Positions 39,172-48,069 of a stretch of 64,000 nt of DNA are shown one piece after another. The stretch's first letter is position 1; each line of letters begins with the position of its first letter. The notes under the pieces were generated by a model. That model was not told where the DNA came from and searched no databases. It saw only the letters and a list, made by a program, of their open reading frames with translations. The translations under genes were made by a program, and so were the position numbers. Source of the DNA: an uncultured Pelagibacteraceae bacterium (GTDB lineage: Bacteria > Pseudomonadota > Alphaproteobacteria > Pelagibacterales > Pelagibacteraceae); assembly GCA_902582235.1 (NCBI GenBank), contig CACHQX010000003.1, positions 1-64,000 on the forward strand, read 5' to 3'.

Positions 39172-41106
39172 TTGAAAATAAAACATAAAGATTTAGCTAA
39201 TGCTGTAAGATTTCTATCTTTAGATGCTGTCGAAGCAGCGAATTCTGGTCATCCTGGAATGCCAATGGGAATGGCTGATGTAGCTACAGTTTTATTTAAA
39301 AACTTTTTACAATTTAATCCTAAAGATCCTAGTTGGTTTAATAGAGATAGGTTCGTTCTTTCTGCTGGTCATGGGTCTATGCTTCTTTACTCACTTTTAT
39401 ATTTAACTGGTTACAAAAGTGTTTCCATAGATGACATTAAAAACTTTAGAAAACTTGACTGTATTTGTGCCGGGCATCCTGAATATCATTCTAATTCAGG
39501 GATAGAGACTACGACTGGACCATTAGGACAAGGTATATCAAATGCAGTGGGTTTTGCGCTTGCTGAAGAAATATTAAAAAAGAGGTTAGGAAAAAAAAAG
39601 ATAGATCATAAAACTTATGTCTTGGCAGGTGATGGATGCCTTATGGAAGGAATAAGCCATGAAGCCTTAAGTTTTGCGGGTCATATAAAATTAAAAAATT
39701 TGATACTTCTTTTTGATAATAATTCAATCTCGATTGATGGCCCTACTAATCTTGCTGTTTCTGATAACACAAAAAAAAGATTTGAGAGTTATGGTTGGAG
39801 CTATTTAGAAATAGACGGTCATAATGATAAACAAATTTTTAACGCATTAAAAAAAGCTCAAAATTCAAAAAAACCATTTGCTATTTCTTGTAAGACTACA
39901 ATTGGCTATGGCTCACCAAATAAAAGTGGGAAGGCATCATCGCATGGAAGCCCGCTAGGTACCGATGAGGTAAAGCTAGTAAGAAAAAAATTAAAATGGA
40001 ATTATGAGCCTTTTAAGATCCCTGAAAAAATTTTAAGTGAGTGGAGAAAAATAGGGGAAAGCGCCTCTTCAAAAGCAGAAAAAAATAAATCATACGAGCC
40101 TGAATTCAATATTTTTAACGATGAGATTACAAGCGAAATAGAGCAAGTAAAAAATGATTATTTAAAATCACTAGAACCAATTGCAACTAGGAAATCCTCA
40201 GAAAAATTTTTAGATATAGTTTCAAAACTACCAAATTTAATCGGTGGCTCGGCTGATCTTGCAGGTTCAAATAATACAAAAACAAAAAATCATAAAATAA
40301 TTAAGCCAGGAAATTTTGGGGGAAATTATATTCATTATGGAGTAAGAGAACACGCTATGTGTGGAATTATGAATGGAATCTCATTGCATAGTAATCTTAT
40401 TCCATATGGTGGAACTTTTTTAATATTTAGTGATTATTGCAAGCCTTCTATCAGATTGGCTGCAATGATGGGCCAAAGGGTTATTTATGTTTTAACCCAT
40501 GATTCAATTGGTCTTGGAGAAGACGGTCCAACCCATCAACCTATTGAACAGCTCGCAATGTTGAGATCTATACCAAACTTAAATGTATTTAGACCATCCG
40601 ATACCATTGAAACTTTTGAATGTTGGCAGTTGGCTTTAGAAAGTAAAAATAAACCAAGTGTAATCGCTCTAACAAGACAAAAAATAGAACCCGTAAGAAA
40701 AGAGGTGATCACTAACAATCTTTGCTCAAAAGGAGCTTATGAAATTTTAAGAAATGGGGATAATCTAAAAGTAACACTATTAGCGACAGGCTCTGAAACT
40801 GATCTCGCAATAAAAGTAAGTCATAAATTAGCCACAGAAAATATCTATTCAAAAGTTATATCAATGCCATGTCATGAAATATTCGATAGTCAAAACCACG
40901 ACTATAAAAAAGATATTTTGCAAGAAGATACGCTTAAAGTTTCTATTGAAGCATCGGAAACAAGTTATTGGAAAAAATATACAGGAACCAATGGATTAAA
41001 TTTAGGAATAGATAATTTTGGTAAGAGCGCACCTTATAAAGATATTTATAAACACTTTGAATTAGATGTTGAAAATATTGTACAAAAAATAAAGAAAAGT
41101 TTATGA
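39172..41106 (+). CDS. tkt: Transketolase
   Basis: Thiamine-diphosphate enzyme moving two-carbon units in the pentose phosphate pathway. 644 residues: AANSGHPGMPMGMADVA, SAGHGSMLLYSLLYL, ThDP motif AGDGCLMEGISHEALSFAG, and the middle-domain VREHAMCGIMNGISLH and IGLGEDGPTHQPIEQLAMLR. I read TTG 39172 as the start: AGGAA lies about 7 bases upstream and the only earlier in-frame ATG is cut off by a stop. It heads a tkt-gap-pgk-fba operon with four-base or one-base overlaps. Confidence 0.96.
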   Translation: MKIKHKDLANAVRFLSLDAVEAANSGHPGMPMGMADVATVLFKNFLQFNPKDPSWFNRDRFVLSAGHGSMLLYSLLYLTGYKSVSIDDIKNFRKLDCICAGHPEYHSNSGIETTTGPLGQGISNAVGFALAEEILKKRLGKKKIDHKTYVLAGDGCLMEGISHEALSFAGHIKLKNLILLFDNNSISIDGPTNLAVSDNTKKRFESYGWSYLEIDGHNDKQIFNALKKAQNSKKPFAISCKTTIGYGSPNKSGKASSHGSPLGTDEVKLVRKKLKWNYEPFKIPEKILSEWRKIGESASSKAEKNKSYEPEFNIFNDEITSEIEQVKNDYLKSLEPIATRKSSEKFLDIVSKLPNLIGGSADLAGSNNTKTKNHKIIKPGNFGGNYIHYGVREHAMCGIMNGISLHSNLIPYGGTFLIFSDYCKPSIRLAAMMGQRVIYVLTHDSIGLGEDGPTHQPIEQLAMLRSIPNLNVFRPSDTIETFECWQLALESKNKPSVIALTRQKIEPVRKEVITNNLCSKGAYEILRNGDNLKVTLLATGSETDLAIKVSHKLATENIYSKVISMPCHEIFDSQNHDYKKDILQEDTLKVSIEASETSYWKKYTGTNGLNLGIDNFGKSAPYKDIYKHFELDVENIVQKIKKSL

Positions 41107-42110
41107 AAACTAAAATTGGGATAAACGGTTTAGGTAGAATTGGTAGAATGGTGGTTCGATCAATATTTGAAGAGGATCACTCTAACCTAAAAATTCAACA
41201 TATAAATAATAGAGCTGACATTGAGACTGCTTGTGCTTTGCTGAAAAGAGATAGTATTCATGGAAAATTCAATGCGGATATATCAATAGAAAAAAGCTAT
41301 ATAAATATTAATGGTAATAAAATTTATTATTCACAAATAGATAAGCTGGAAGAAATTAATTGGAAAGACAATGATGTTGATTTTGTACTTGAATGCACTG
41401 GTAAATTTAATTCTAAGGAAAAACTAATCCCACATTTAAGTAATGGAGCAAAAAAAGTTATTGTTTCAGCTCCATGCAAAAGTGCTGATAAGACAATAGT
41501 ATATGGAGTTAACGAAAAAGAAATTAAGAAGGAAGATAAAATTATATCTGCCGCATCTTGTACAACTAATTGTCTTGCGCCTGTCGCTCATGTTTTAAAT
41601 GAAAGTTTTGAAATTGAAAAAGGTTTTATGACTACAATTCATTCTTTTACAACTGATCAAAGGATTTTAGATAATTCACATAAAGATATAAGAAGAGCAA
41701 GAACAGCTAGTCAATCAATAGTACCAACCTCGACTGGTGCCTCAAAAGCGATTGGTGAAATTATACCTTCTTTAAAAGGAAAGCTGGAGGGTGTAGCAAT
41801 GAGAATACCAACCCCAAACGTTTCTTTAATTGAATTAATATTTTGCTCTAAAAAAGATCTATCTGTTGAAAAAATTAACTCTGCCTTTAAAAACTTCAGC
41901 AAGAAACAGAAAATTAAAGTTTTAGAAATTACAGAAGAAAAACTTGTTTCAATTGATTTTAATCACAACCCAGCTTCCTCTATAGTAGATGCATCATTAA
42001 CAAATGTTATAGGTAAAAATATGGGTAAAATTTCTGCTTGGTACGACAATGAGTGGGGTTTTTCAAATAGAATGTGTGATATTGCAGCGTATCTTCATAA
42101 AATTTCTTAA
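41103..42110 (+). CDS. gap: Glyceraldehyde-3-phosphate dehydrogenase
   Basis: 335 residues. INGLGRIGRMVVRS binds the dinucleotide, catalytic cysteine C153 is in SAASCTTNCLAP with its histidine H180 in TTIHSFTTDQ, and WYDNEWGFSNRM closes the protein. The residue after the second beta strand, usually aspartate in NAD-specific enzymes (IND), is asparagine here (HINNRAD, N36), which may relax cofactor choice towards NADP. It is tightly packed between tkt and pgk. Confidence 0.93.
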   Translation: MKTKIGINGLGRIGRMVVRSIFEEDHSNLKIQHINNRADIETACALLKRDSIHGKFNADISIEKSYININGNKIYYSQIDKLEEINWKDNDVDFVLECTGKFNSKEKLIPHLSNGAKKVIVSAPCKSADKTIVYGVNEKEIKKEDKIISAASCTTNCLAPVAHVLNESFEIEKGFMTTIHSFTTDQRILDNSHKDIRRARTASQSIVPTSTGASKAIGEIIPSLKGKLEGVAMRIPTPNVSLIELIFCSKKDLSVEKINSAFKNFSKKQKIKVLEITEEKLVSIDFNHNPASSIVDASLTNVIGKNMGKISAWYDNEWGFSNRMCDIAAYLHKIS

Positions 42111-43288
42111 TGAACAATATTAAAGATCAAGAAAATATTAATCAAAAGGTAATATTATTAAGATTGGATTTAAATGTTCCATTAAAAAATGGAGTTATCA
42201 CAGATCAAACAAGAATTGATAAGATTTTACCTGTAATTAATTTTTTAATAAAAAAAAATTGCAAAATAGTTATAATTTCACATGTCGGGAGACCTAAAGG
42301 AAAAGTAAACAAAGAACTTTCTTTGAAACCGATTTGTAAAAATTTAGAAAGTAAAATAAATCAAAAAATCAAACTCATTAATGAAAATATCTTTAAGATC
42401 AAAAAAGATAAATTATTTAAAAATTTCGATGGCCAAGTTATATTTTTAGAGAATATCAGGTTTTATGAAGAAGAAGAAGAAAATGACACAAATTTTTCAA
42501 AACAATTGGCGAGTCTTGCAGATCTTTATGTAAATGATGCTTTTTCTTGCTCACACAGAGCTCACGCCTCAATAAGTAAAATTACTGAATTTTTGCCATC
42601 ATTTGCTGGGTTGCAACTAGAAACTGAAATAAATGCTCTCAAGAAAGTAACGAGTGAAATAAAAAGACCAGTTACATGTATCATTGGAGGATCAAAAATT
42701 TCAACTAAGATTAATTTAATCAAAAATCTAATACCAAAATTTGATAACATTATTGTTGTTGGTGGAATGGCAAATAATATCTTGAGCTATAAAGGAAATT
42801 TAATTGGAAAGTCAATTAAGGAGGAGAATTGTGAAAAAGAAATAGAAAATATTTTTAAAAACTCTAATGATCACTCATGTTCGATAATTTATCCAAAAGA
42901 TGTCAAAATTGGAAAAAGCATGGATGACAAATCCCAAATTAAAGACTTAACCGAAATATCAGCCGATGATTTTATTCTTGATATTGGCCCAAAAACTTTA
43001 AAGGAAATTGAAATCATTATCGAAAATAGTAAAACTGTTTTGTGGAATGGTCCGGCAGGTTATTTTGAAAATCCAAATTTTGCTTTAGGTAGTTATGAAA
43101 TAGCAAAAATGATTATAAAAAAAAATAAAGATAATTCAATTTTTTCTGTTGCAGGAGGTGGAGATACAATTGCAGTATTAAATCAGATAAACGCAATAAG
43201 TGATTTTAATTTTGTTTCAACTGCTGGTGGAGCTTTTTTAGAATATCTTGAAGGCAAAGAACTTCCTGGTATAAAAGCTTTAAATTAA
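42110..43288 (+). CDS. pgk: Phosphoglycerate kinase
   Basis: Transfers phosphate between 1,3-bisphosphoglycerate and ADP. 392 residues: LLRLDLNVPLKNGVITDQTR, SHVGRPKGKV, FLENIRFYEEEE, NDAFSCSHRAHASI, GGSKISTKINLI, WNGPAGYFE and the C-terminal GGGDTIAVL, STAGGAFLEYLEGK. Its ATG shares a base with the gap stop. It contains an intact A9 run near 43117, showing that long A tracts here do not always break the frame. Confidence 0.97.
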   Translation: MNNIKDQENINQKVILLRLDLNVPLKNGVITDQTRIDKILPVINFLIKKNCKIVIISHVGRPKGKVNKELSLKPICKNLESKINQKIKLINENIFKIKKDKLFKNFDGQVIFLENIRFYEEEEENDTNFSKQLASLADLYVNDAFSCSHRAHASISKITEFLPSFAGLQLETEINALKKVTSEIKRPVTCIIGGSKISTKINLIKNLIPKFDNIIVVGGMANNILSYKGNLIGKSIKEENCEKEIENIFKNSNDHSCSIIYPKDVKIGKSMDDKSQIKDLTEISADDFILDIGPKTLKEIEIIIENSKTVLWNGPAGYFENPNFALGSYEIAKMIIKKNKDNSIFSVAGGGDTIAVLNQINAISDFNFVSTAGGAFLEYLEGKELPGIKALN

Positions 43289-43289
43289 T

Positions 43290-44300
43290 ATGTCTGAACT
43301 AAATAATATTGTAAATAAAATTCTTGAAAATGGTAAAGGAATTCTGGCTGCAGATGAAAGCACGGGAACAATGACCAAAAGGTTAGATGGTGTAGGTGTA
43401 CCCTCGACCCCGGAAAATAGATTACTTTTTAGAGAAACTCTTTTTTGTTCATCAGAGATGAAAAATTGTATTGGTGGAGTTATATTATACGATGAAACAA
43501 TTAAGCAGACATCCTCAAAAAAAAACAAGATACCAGATTTAATTGAGAGTATGGGATCTTGCGCAGGAATAAAAGTAGATACCGGTGCAAAAGTTTTAGC
43601 TGGGTCACCTAATGAAAAAATTACAGAGGGGTTAGATGGTTTAAGGGATAGACTAAAAGAATACTATAAGCTTGGAGCAAAGTTCACTAAATGGAGAGGT
43701 GTTTACAATATATCAAAAGATTTCCCGAGCAAATTATCTATTCACTCTAATGCACACGCTTTAGCTAGATATTCCGCATTAGTACAAGAATGTAATATGG
43801 TGCCAATTGTGGAACCAGAGGTTTTAATGGATGGAGACCATTCCGCTAAAGAGTGTTTTAAAAAGACCTCCGAGGTCATTAAGAAATGTTTTGAGGAGCT
43901 TATTCTTCATAAAGTTGATTTAAAAGGAGTAATATTAAAACCAAATATGATTTTAGCTGGAAATAAATCAAAGGAAAAAATCTCTAATGAAGAGGTAGCA
44001 AAATTAACCCTGGACTGCTTGAAAATTTCTGTTCCCTCGGAAGTTCCTGGTATAGCTTTTTTATCTGGTGGACAGTCAGAACTGGAAGCGACAGAAAATT
44101 TAAATTTGATAAATAAATTGAATAAGACTGGTTTTATAATGAGTTACTCTTACGGACGAGCATTGCAGCAAGGTGCTCTTAAATTTTGGTCTAAGAATAT
44201 AAAAGATATTGAAGGAACCCAAAAAGTATTTAACCACAGAGCAAAAATGAATACTCTTGCTGCTCAAGGAAAATGGTCTAAAGAAATTGAGAGTCAGTAA
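43290..44300 (+). CDS. fba: Fructose-bisphosphate aldolase, class I
   Basis: Metal-independent aldolase. 336 residues. GKGILAADESTGTMTKRLD, FRETLFCS, TKWRGVYNI, PIVEPEVLMDGDH, and the Schiff-base lysine in GVILKPNMILAG are class I features; the C-terminus GRALQQGALKFW is also typical. It starts one base after pgk and extends into the beginning of the thiE frame. Confidence 0.95.
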   Translation: MSELNNIVNKILENGKGILAADESTGTMTKRLDGVGVPSTPENRLLFRETLFCSSEMKNCIGGVILYDETIKQTSSKKNKIPDLIESMGSCAGIKVDTGAKVLAGSPNEKITEGLDGLRDRLKEYYKLGAKFTKWRGVYNISKDFPSKLSIHSNAHALARYSALVQECNMVPIVEPEVLMDGDHSAKECFKKTSEVIKKCFEELILHKVDLKGVILKPNMILAGNKSKEKISNEEVAKLTLDCLKISVPSEVPGIAFLSGGQSELEATENLNLINKLNKTGFIMSYSYGRALQQGALKFWSKNIKDIEGTQKVFNHRAKMNTLAAQGKWSKEIESQ

Positions 44301-44892
44301 AAAAAGGTTTATTTATTTAATTTCACCAAACAAAATAAAGAAGAGTTTTTATAATAATTTAAACGTAGTTCTAAGTTCAAATTTAATTAGTTTTTTTCAA
44401 TTAAGACTAAAACAATACTCTTTGATTGAGAGAAAAGAAATTGGAAAAAAAATCAAAAAAATTTGTAAAAAGTATAAGGTAAAATTAATAGTAAATGATG
44501 ATCCAAACCTAGCAAAAGAAATTAGTGCAGATGGTTGTCATTTAGGCCAAAGCGATATGAATATTAAACGTGCAAGGAAAATTTTAAGAAAAAAAATCAT
44601 TGGTATTACGTGTCATAATTCAAAAAAATTGATTAAATATGCAGTTAAAGATGGTGCAAATTATATTGCGATAGGCGCTTTTTTCAAATCAAAAACAAAA
44701 AAAGTAAATTACATTGCAAAACCAAGTTTAATATCTTGGGCTAAAAGATTTACAAAACTGCCTGTTGTTATAATTGGAGGAATAACTAATAAAAATTTTA
44801 GAAAACTTCTGTTGCATAAACCAGACTTTTTAGCTATCTCAGGAGGCATTTGGGGAAAAAAACCAACAAAAGCAATTAAAGAATTTTTATGA
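44287..44892 (+). CDS. thiE: Thiamine-phosphate synthase-like protein
   Basis: Predicted to couple HMP pyrophosphate to the thiazole phosphate. About 201 residues in a TIM barrel: FFQLRLKQYS (R-x-K position), LIVNDDPNLAKEISADGCHLGQSD, ITCHNSKKLIKYAVKDGANYIAIGAFF, and VVIIGGITNKN. The start is uncertain: TTG 44287 gives a 14-base overlap with fba, while TTG 44257 would overlap by 44; no ATG is suitable. Length and motifs suit ThiE, but a TenI-like relative is not excluded. Overlaps efp by four bases. Confidence 0.75.
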   Translation: MRVSKKRFIYLISPNKIKKSFYNNLNVVLSSNLISFFQLRLKQYSLIERKEIGKKIKKICKKYKVKLIVNDDPNLAKEISADGCHLGQSDMNIKRARKILRKKIIGITCHNSKKLIKYAVKDGANYIAIGAFFKSKTKKVNYIAKPSLISWAKRFTKLPVVIIGGITNKNFRKLLLHKPDFLAISGGIWGKKPTKAIKEFL

Positions 44893-45449
44893 AAATAAAC
44901 GCTAATGAGATTAAAGTTGGAATGTTGATTGAATACAAAGATGATTTATGGGAAATCTTAAAAACTCAACACGTTAAACCTGGTAAGGGTGGAGCTTTTT
45001 GTCAAGTTGAGATGAAAAGTATAAATAAAAATACCAAGCTTAACGAGAGGTTCAGGTCTAATGATACGATAGAAAAAGCAAGTATAGAGAATATTGAATT
45101 TAATTATTTGTATGATGATGAAATAAATTATTACTTTATAAATCAAAAAAACTTTGAACAAGTAGATGTTAAAAAAGACATAATAGGAGAAAAAGGGAAG
45201 CTGCTTAAAGAAAACTTAAGTGTAGATCTAATATTTCATGAAGATAAAGCTATAGGTATTGAGTTACCAAATCAAGTGCAGTTTAAGATAAAATCAACTG
45301 ATGTTGCATTAAAAGGTCAAACTGTCTCATCATCTTACAAACCTGCAATTTTAGAAAATAATATAAAAATTCAAGTTCCGCCATTTATAGAAAGCGGAGA
45401 TGAAATATTGGTAGATACAAGAACAATTGAGTATATAAAAAAATTATAA
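44889..45449 (+). CDS. efp: Translation elongation factor P
   Basis: Relieves ribosome stalling at proline runs. 186 residues in three OB-like domains: ANEIKVGMLIEYKDDLWEIL, the tip loop HVKPGKGGAFCQVEMK with the lysine that is modified in many species, and the C-terminal IKSTDVALKGQTVSSSYKPA and VDTRTIEYIKK. Modifying enzymes are not in this window. Its ATG overlaps the thiE stop. Confidence 0.96.
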   Translation: MKINANEIKVGMLIEYKDDLWEILKTQHVKPGKGGAFCQVEMKSINKNTKLNERFRSNDTIEKASIENIEFNYLYDDEINYYFINQKNFEQVDVKKDIIGEKGKLLKENLSVDLIFHEDKAIGIELPNQVQFKIKSTDVALKGQTVSSSYKPAILENNIKIQVPPFIESGDEILVDTRTIEYIKKL

Positions 45450-45451
45450 AT

Positions 45452-46123
45452 ATGAAATCGATTTCTCCAATCCTAAATTTAATGATTAAATCTTGTGAAA
45501 AAGTTTCTAAAGTATTGATAAGAGACTTTGGAGAAGTTGAAAAACTTCAAGTTTCGATAAAGGGACCGAAAAATTTTGTCACAAATTCAGATCGAAAAGT
45601 TGAAGATATGTTGGTAAATGAACTATCTAAATCAAAAAAAAAATACTCTTTTTTAACTGAGGAGAGTGGTTTTATTAAAAACGAAGACAAAGAAAACTTT
45701 TGGGTTATAGACCCAATAGATGGTACAACAAATTTTATAAATGGCATACCCCATTTCTGTATTTCAATAGGCTTAGTATTAAATAATGAAATTGTTTCTG
45801 GCGTAATATTTGATCCTATTAAAGACGAAATCTATTATGCAGAGAAAAATTCTGGCGCATACATGAATAATAAGAGTATAAGAGTTTCAAAAAAAAGAGA
45901 GATTTCCGAGTGTTTATTTTCGTCTAACAGTAAAAAGATTTCTTCAGACGGTTTGACAATACGAATTACGGGTAGTGCGGCTTTAGACCTGGCATACGTA
46001 TCATGTGGAAGATTTGATGGATCTTTTCACAAAAATTTAAGTTTATGGGACATTGCAGCAGGCTCAATATTAGTAAGAGAGGCTGGCGGAATTTTAAGTG
46101 ATATTGATTTGAAAAAAAACTGA
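45452..46123 (+). CDS. suhB: Inositol monophosphatase family protein (SuhB-like), frameshifted near its C-terminus
   Basis: Mg-dependent sugar/inositol phosphatase fold. Metal motifs are FLTEESGF, WVIDPIDGTTNFINGIPHF and LWDIAAGSILVREAGG. The frame stops at TGA 46121-46123 after 223 residues, immediately after an A8 run (46112-46119). Removing one A continues into the expected family ending (NISLIASNQSIEKEI) and a TAA at 46191-46193, for 246 residues. All catalytic residues lie before the break, so the short form could still fold. SuhB homologues also act in rRNA antitermination. Confidence 0.88.
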   Translation: MKSISPILNLMIKSCEKVSKVLIRDFGEVEKLQVSIKGPKNFVTNSDRKVEDMLVNELSKSKKKYSFLTEESGFIKNEDKENFWVIDPIDGTTNFINGIPHFCISIGLVLNNEIVSGVIFDPIKDEIYYAEKNSGAYMNNKSIRVSKKREISECLFSSNSKKISSDGLTIRITGSAALDLAYVSCGRFDGSFHKNLSLWDIAAGSILVREAGGILSDIDLKKN

Positions 46124-46193
46124 AAATATAAGCCTAATTGCATCCAACCAAAGTATTGAAAAGGAAATTAATAATAAAATTTCTATGTTTTAA
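46112..46193 (+). other. Out-of-frame C-terminal remnant of suhB
   Basis: After dropping one A from the A8 run, these bases read as KKTENISLIASNQSIEK and so on to TAA 46193. This is the ASN-x-x-I segment that normally ends inositol monophosphatases. It explains most of the 105-base gap before rpmE. Confidence 0.75.
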
Positions 46194-46228
46194 TTGTTTT
46201 ATAATTTTCATTTGTTATAAGTTCACCT

Positions 46229-46456
46229 ATGAAAAAAAAAATTCATCCAAACTACCATACTATAAAAGTTGAGATGACAGATGGATCTCAATTTGAAACT
46301 AAGTCTACATGGGGTTCTGAAGGAGAGGTTTTAAAATTAGAAATTGATCCAAAATCTCATTCAGCGTGGACAGGTGGTAAACAAAAGTTGCTGGATAAAG
46401 GAAGAGTAAGCAGATTTAATAAAAAATTCCAAAACTTCAAATCTAAGAGTAAATAA
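46229..46456 (+). CDS. rpmE: Ribosomal protein L31 (zinc-free type)
   Basis: 75-residue large-subunit protein: [18 protein letters not shown] at the start and [20 protein letters not shown] at the end. It has no cysteine at all, so it is a C-minus form that does not hold zinc. The ATG follows the suhB remnant by 35 bases and the stop shares a base with the trcR start (TAATG). Confidence 0.95.
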   Translation: MKKKIHPNYHTIKVEMTDGSQFETKSTWGSEGEVLKLEIDPKSHSAWTGGKQKLLDKGRVSRFNKKFQNFKSKSK

Positions 46457-47040
46457 TGACATTAACACCATTAATGCCGATGGCCACTGCCGTTTGGCTT
46501 GTAGAAAATACAACTTTAACTTTCAAGCAAATTGCAGATTTTTGTAACCTTCACGAAGTTGAAGTTCAAGGCATTGCAGATGGAGAAGTGGCAAAAGGTA
46601 TCAAGGCTTATAACCCTATCACATCAGGACAGTTGACTAAGGAAGAAATCGAATTGTCTAGTAAGGATCAAGATAGAGCCTTAAAAATTACTAATACCGA
46701 TGTGGAAATAACATCTGATGAAAAGAAAATTAAGAAATATGTTCCTTTGTCAAAAAGGCAAGATAAACCAGATTCTGTTTTGTGGTTGATTAAAAGCTAT
46801 CCACAATTAAAGGACTCTCAGATAGCTAAACTTGTTGGTATAACAAAAAACTCAGTTGTATCTATTAGAAATAAAAGTTACTGGAATTATAATAACTTAA
46901 ATGCAAAAGACCCTGTTGCAATGAATTTAATTACTCAAAAAGACCTTATCGAAGCAAGTGAAAAAGCAGAAAGACGTATAAAGAGAGAGAAAAAACTAAA
47001 AGAGAAGGCTTTAAAAGCAAGTCAAAGTCAAAATTCGTAA
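46456..47040 (+). CDS. trcR: Cell-cycle transcriptional regulator TrcR (DUF1013)
   Basis: 194 residues of the alphaproteobacterial DUF1013 family. TPLMPMATAVWLVENTTLTF and FCNLHEVEVQGIADGEVA are the conserved N-terminal half; a helix-turn-helix-like segment is at ~125-150 (YPQLKDSQIAKLVGITKNSV, then SIRNKSYWN). The C-terminus is a basic helix. Annotated in databases as a cell-cycle regulator; targets here are unknown. The family supports an alphaproteobacterial host. Confidence 0.88.
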   Translation: MTLTPLMPMATAVWLVENTTLTFKQIADFCNLHEVEVQGIADGEVAKGIKAYNPITSGQLTKEEIELSSKDQDRALKITNTDVEITSDEKKIKKYVPLSKRQDKPDSVLWLIKSYPQLKDSQIAKLVGITKNSVVSIRNKSYWNYNNLNAKDPVAMNLITQKDLIEASEKAERRIKREKKLKEKALKASQSQNS

Positions 47041-47099
47041 AAAATTGATAGACATAAAATTTTATTAGTGTTATTTAAACTTTTTTTTTGGAGGAAGTT

Positions 47100-47294
47100 A
47101 TTAAAATAGACGTTAAAGATAATAATGTAGAACAAGCTTTGAGAGTTTTGAAAAGAAAACTCCAAAGAGACGGTTTTTTTAAAATAGTTAAACTAAAAAA
47201 TACTTATGAAAAACCATCTGAAAAGAAAAAAAGGATCCTGCAAGAGAATATTAAAAGAGTTAAGAAACTTAATAAACTTAAAAACAGAATTTAA
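47100..47294 (+). CDS. rpsU: Ribosomal protein S21, probable AUU start
   Basis: 64-residue small-subunit protein: KIDVKDNNVEQALRVLKRKL, RDGFFKIVKLK and EKPSEKKKR match S21. A GGAGGA ribosome-binding site at 47090-47095 is followed after four bases by ATT 47100, where alignment with other alphaproteobacterial S21 (M-x-V-x-V-R-DNNV) places the first residue. The alternative TTG at 47088 overlaps the ribosome-binding site itself and has only T residues upstream. No in-frame ATG or GTG exists. tRNA-fMet begins three bases after the stop. Confidence 0.85.
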   Translation: MKIDVKDNNVEQALRVLKRKLQRDGFFKIVKLKNTYEKPSEKKKRILQENIKRVKKLNKLKNRI

Positions 47295-47297
47295 TAT

Positions 47298-47374
<77 letters not shown>

Positions 47375-47375
47375 A

Positions 47376-48068
47376 TTAAATTTTAAATCTTGACTTTTTG
47401 CTGTCGATTAGAAAACCTTTAACTGTATCTTTTGTAAGTTCATCAAAAGTTTTTCCAGAATTTTCTATTGTTTCAATTATTTTTGGAGGTACTGTTATTA
47501 TTTGGCAACCTAATTCTTTTGCCTGTAAAAAATTGTATGCTTCTCTTGTGCTTGCCCACAATATTTCTACATTTTTAAATTTTTTTGAAATCTTTAAACT
47601 TTTTTTAAATTCAGGTAACGGATCTTTTCCTGCATCAGCCATTCTTCCAGCAAATATAGATATTATTACCTTAGTTTTTTTATCTATATTCTTTAAAATC
47701 TTTTGAGTTTGTGTTGCCTTATAAACGGCTGTAATATTAAGTTTTATTTTTTTTGAATTTAAAGTTTTAATCACTTTCCCAGAAAATTTACCTTTTGTAT
47801 TCGAATAAGGAACTTTAACAAAAACATTTTTTCCCCACTTAGAAATTTTTTTTCCCTGTTTTATCATTTCGTCATGATTATCTGCGAATACCTCAAAGGA
47901 AATTGGTTTTTTTGTTACTCCTAAAATTTTTTTTGAATAATTCTGATAGTCTTTTGCTCCCGCTTTTCTCATTAAAGATGGATTAGTTGTAAAACCCTTA
48001 ACAATTTTCTTTCTATCAAATTTTTTGATTAGATTTATATCAGCGATATCACAAAATATTTTTGTCAA
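47376..48068 (-). CDS. tal: Small transaldolase / fructose-6-phosphate aldolase-like protein
   Basis: 230-residue class I aldolase-type barrel. VKGFTTNPSLMRKAG, PISFEVFADN, NVFVKVPYSN (candidate Schiff-base lysine), NITAVYKATQTQ and ISIFAGRMADAG are the family landmarks. It belongs to the short transaldolase group, which completes the non-oxidative pentose pathway with tkt 6 kb away. The stop lies one base past the 3' end of tRNA-fMet on the other strand. It begins one base after pntB. Confidence 0.88.
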   Translation of the reverse strand: MTKIFCDIADINLIKKFDRKKIVKGFTTNPSLMRKAGAKDYQNYSKKILGVTKKPISFEVFADNHDEMIKQGKKISKWGKNVFVKVPYSNTKGKFSGKVIKTLNSKKIKLNITAVYKATQTQKILKNIDKKTKVIISIFAGRMADAGKDPLPEFKKSLKISKKFKNVEILWASTREAYNFLQAKELGCQIITVPPKIIETIENSGKTFDELTKDTVKGFLIDSKKSRFKI

Positions 48069-48069
48069 A

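Noticed and set aside
46124-46228. 105-base gap before rpmE considered as a ribosomal-protein leader element.
   Set aside because: Most of it is the out-of-frame suhB C-terminus; only about 35 bases remain, with no clear structure.
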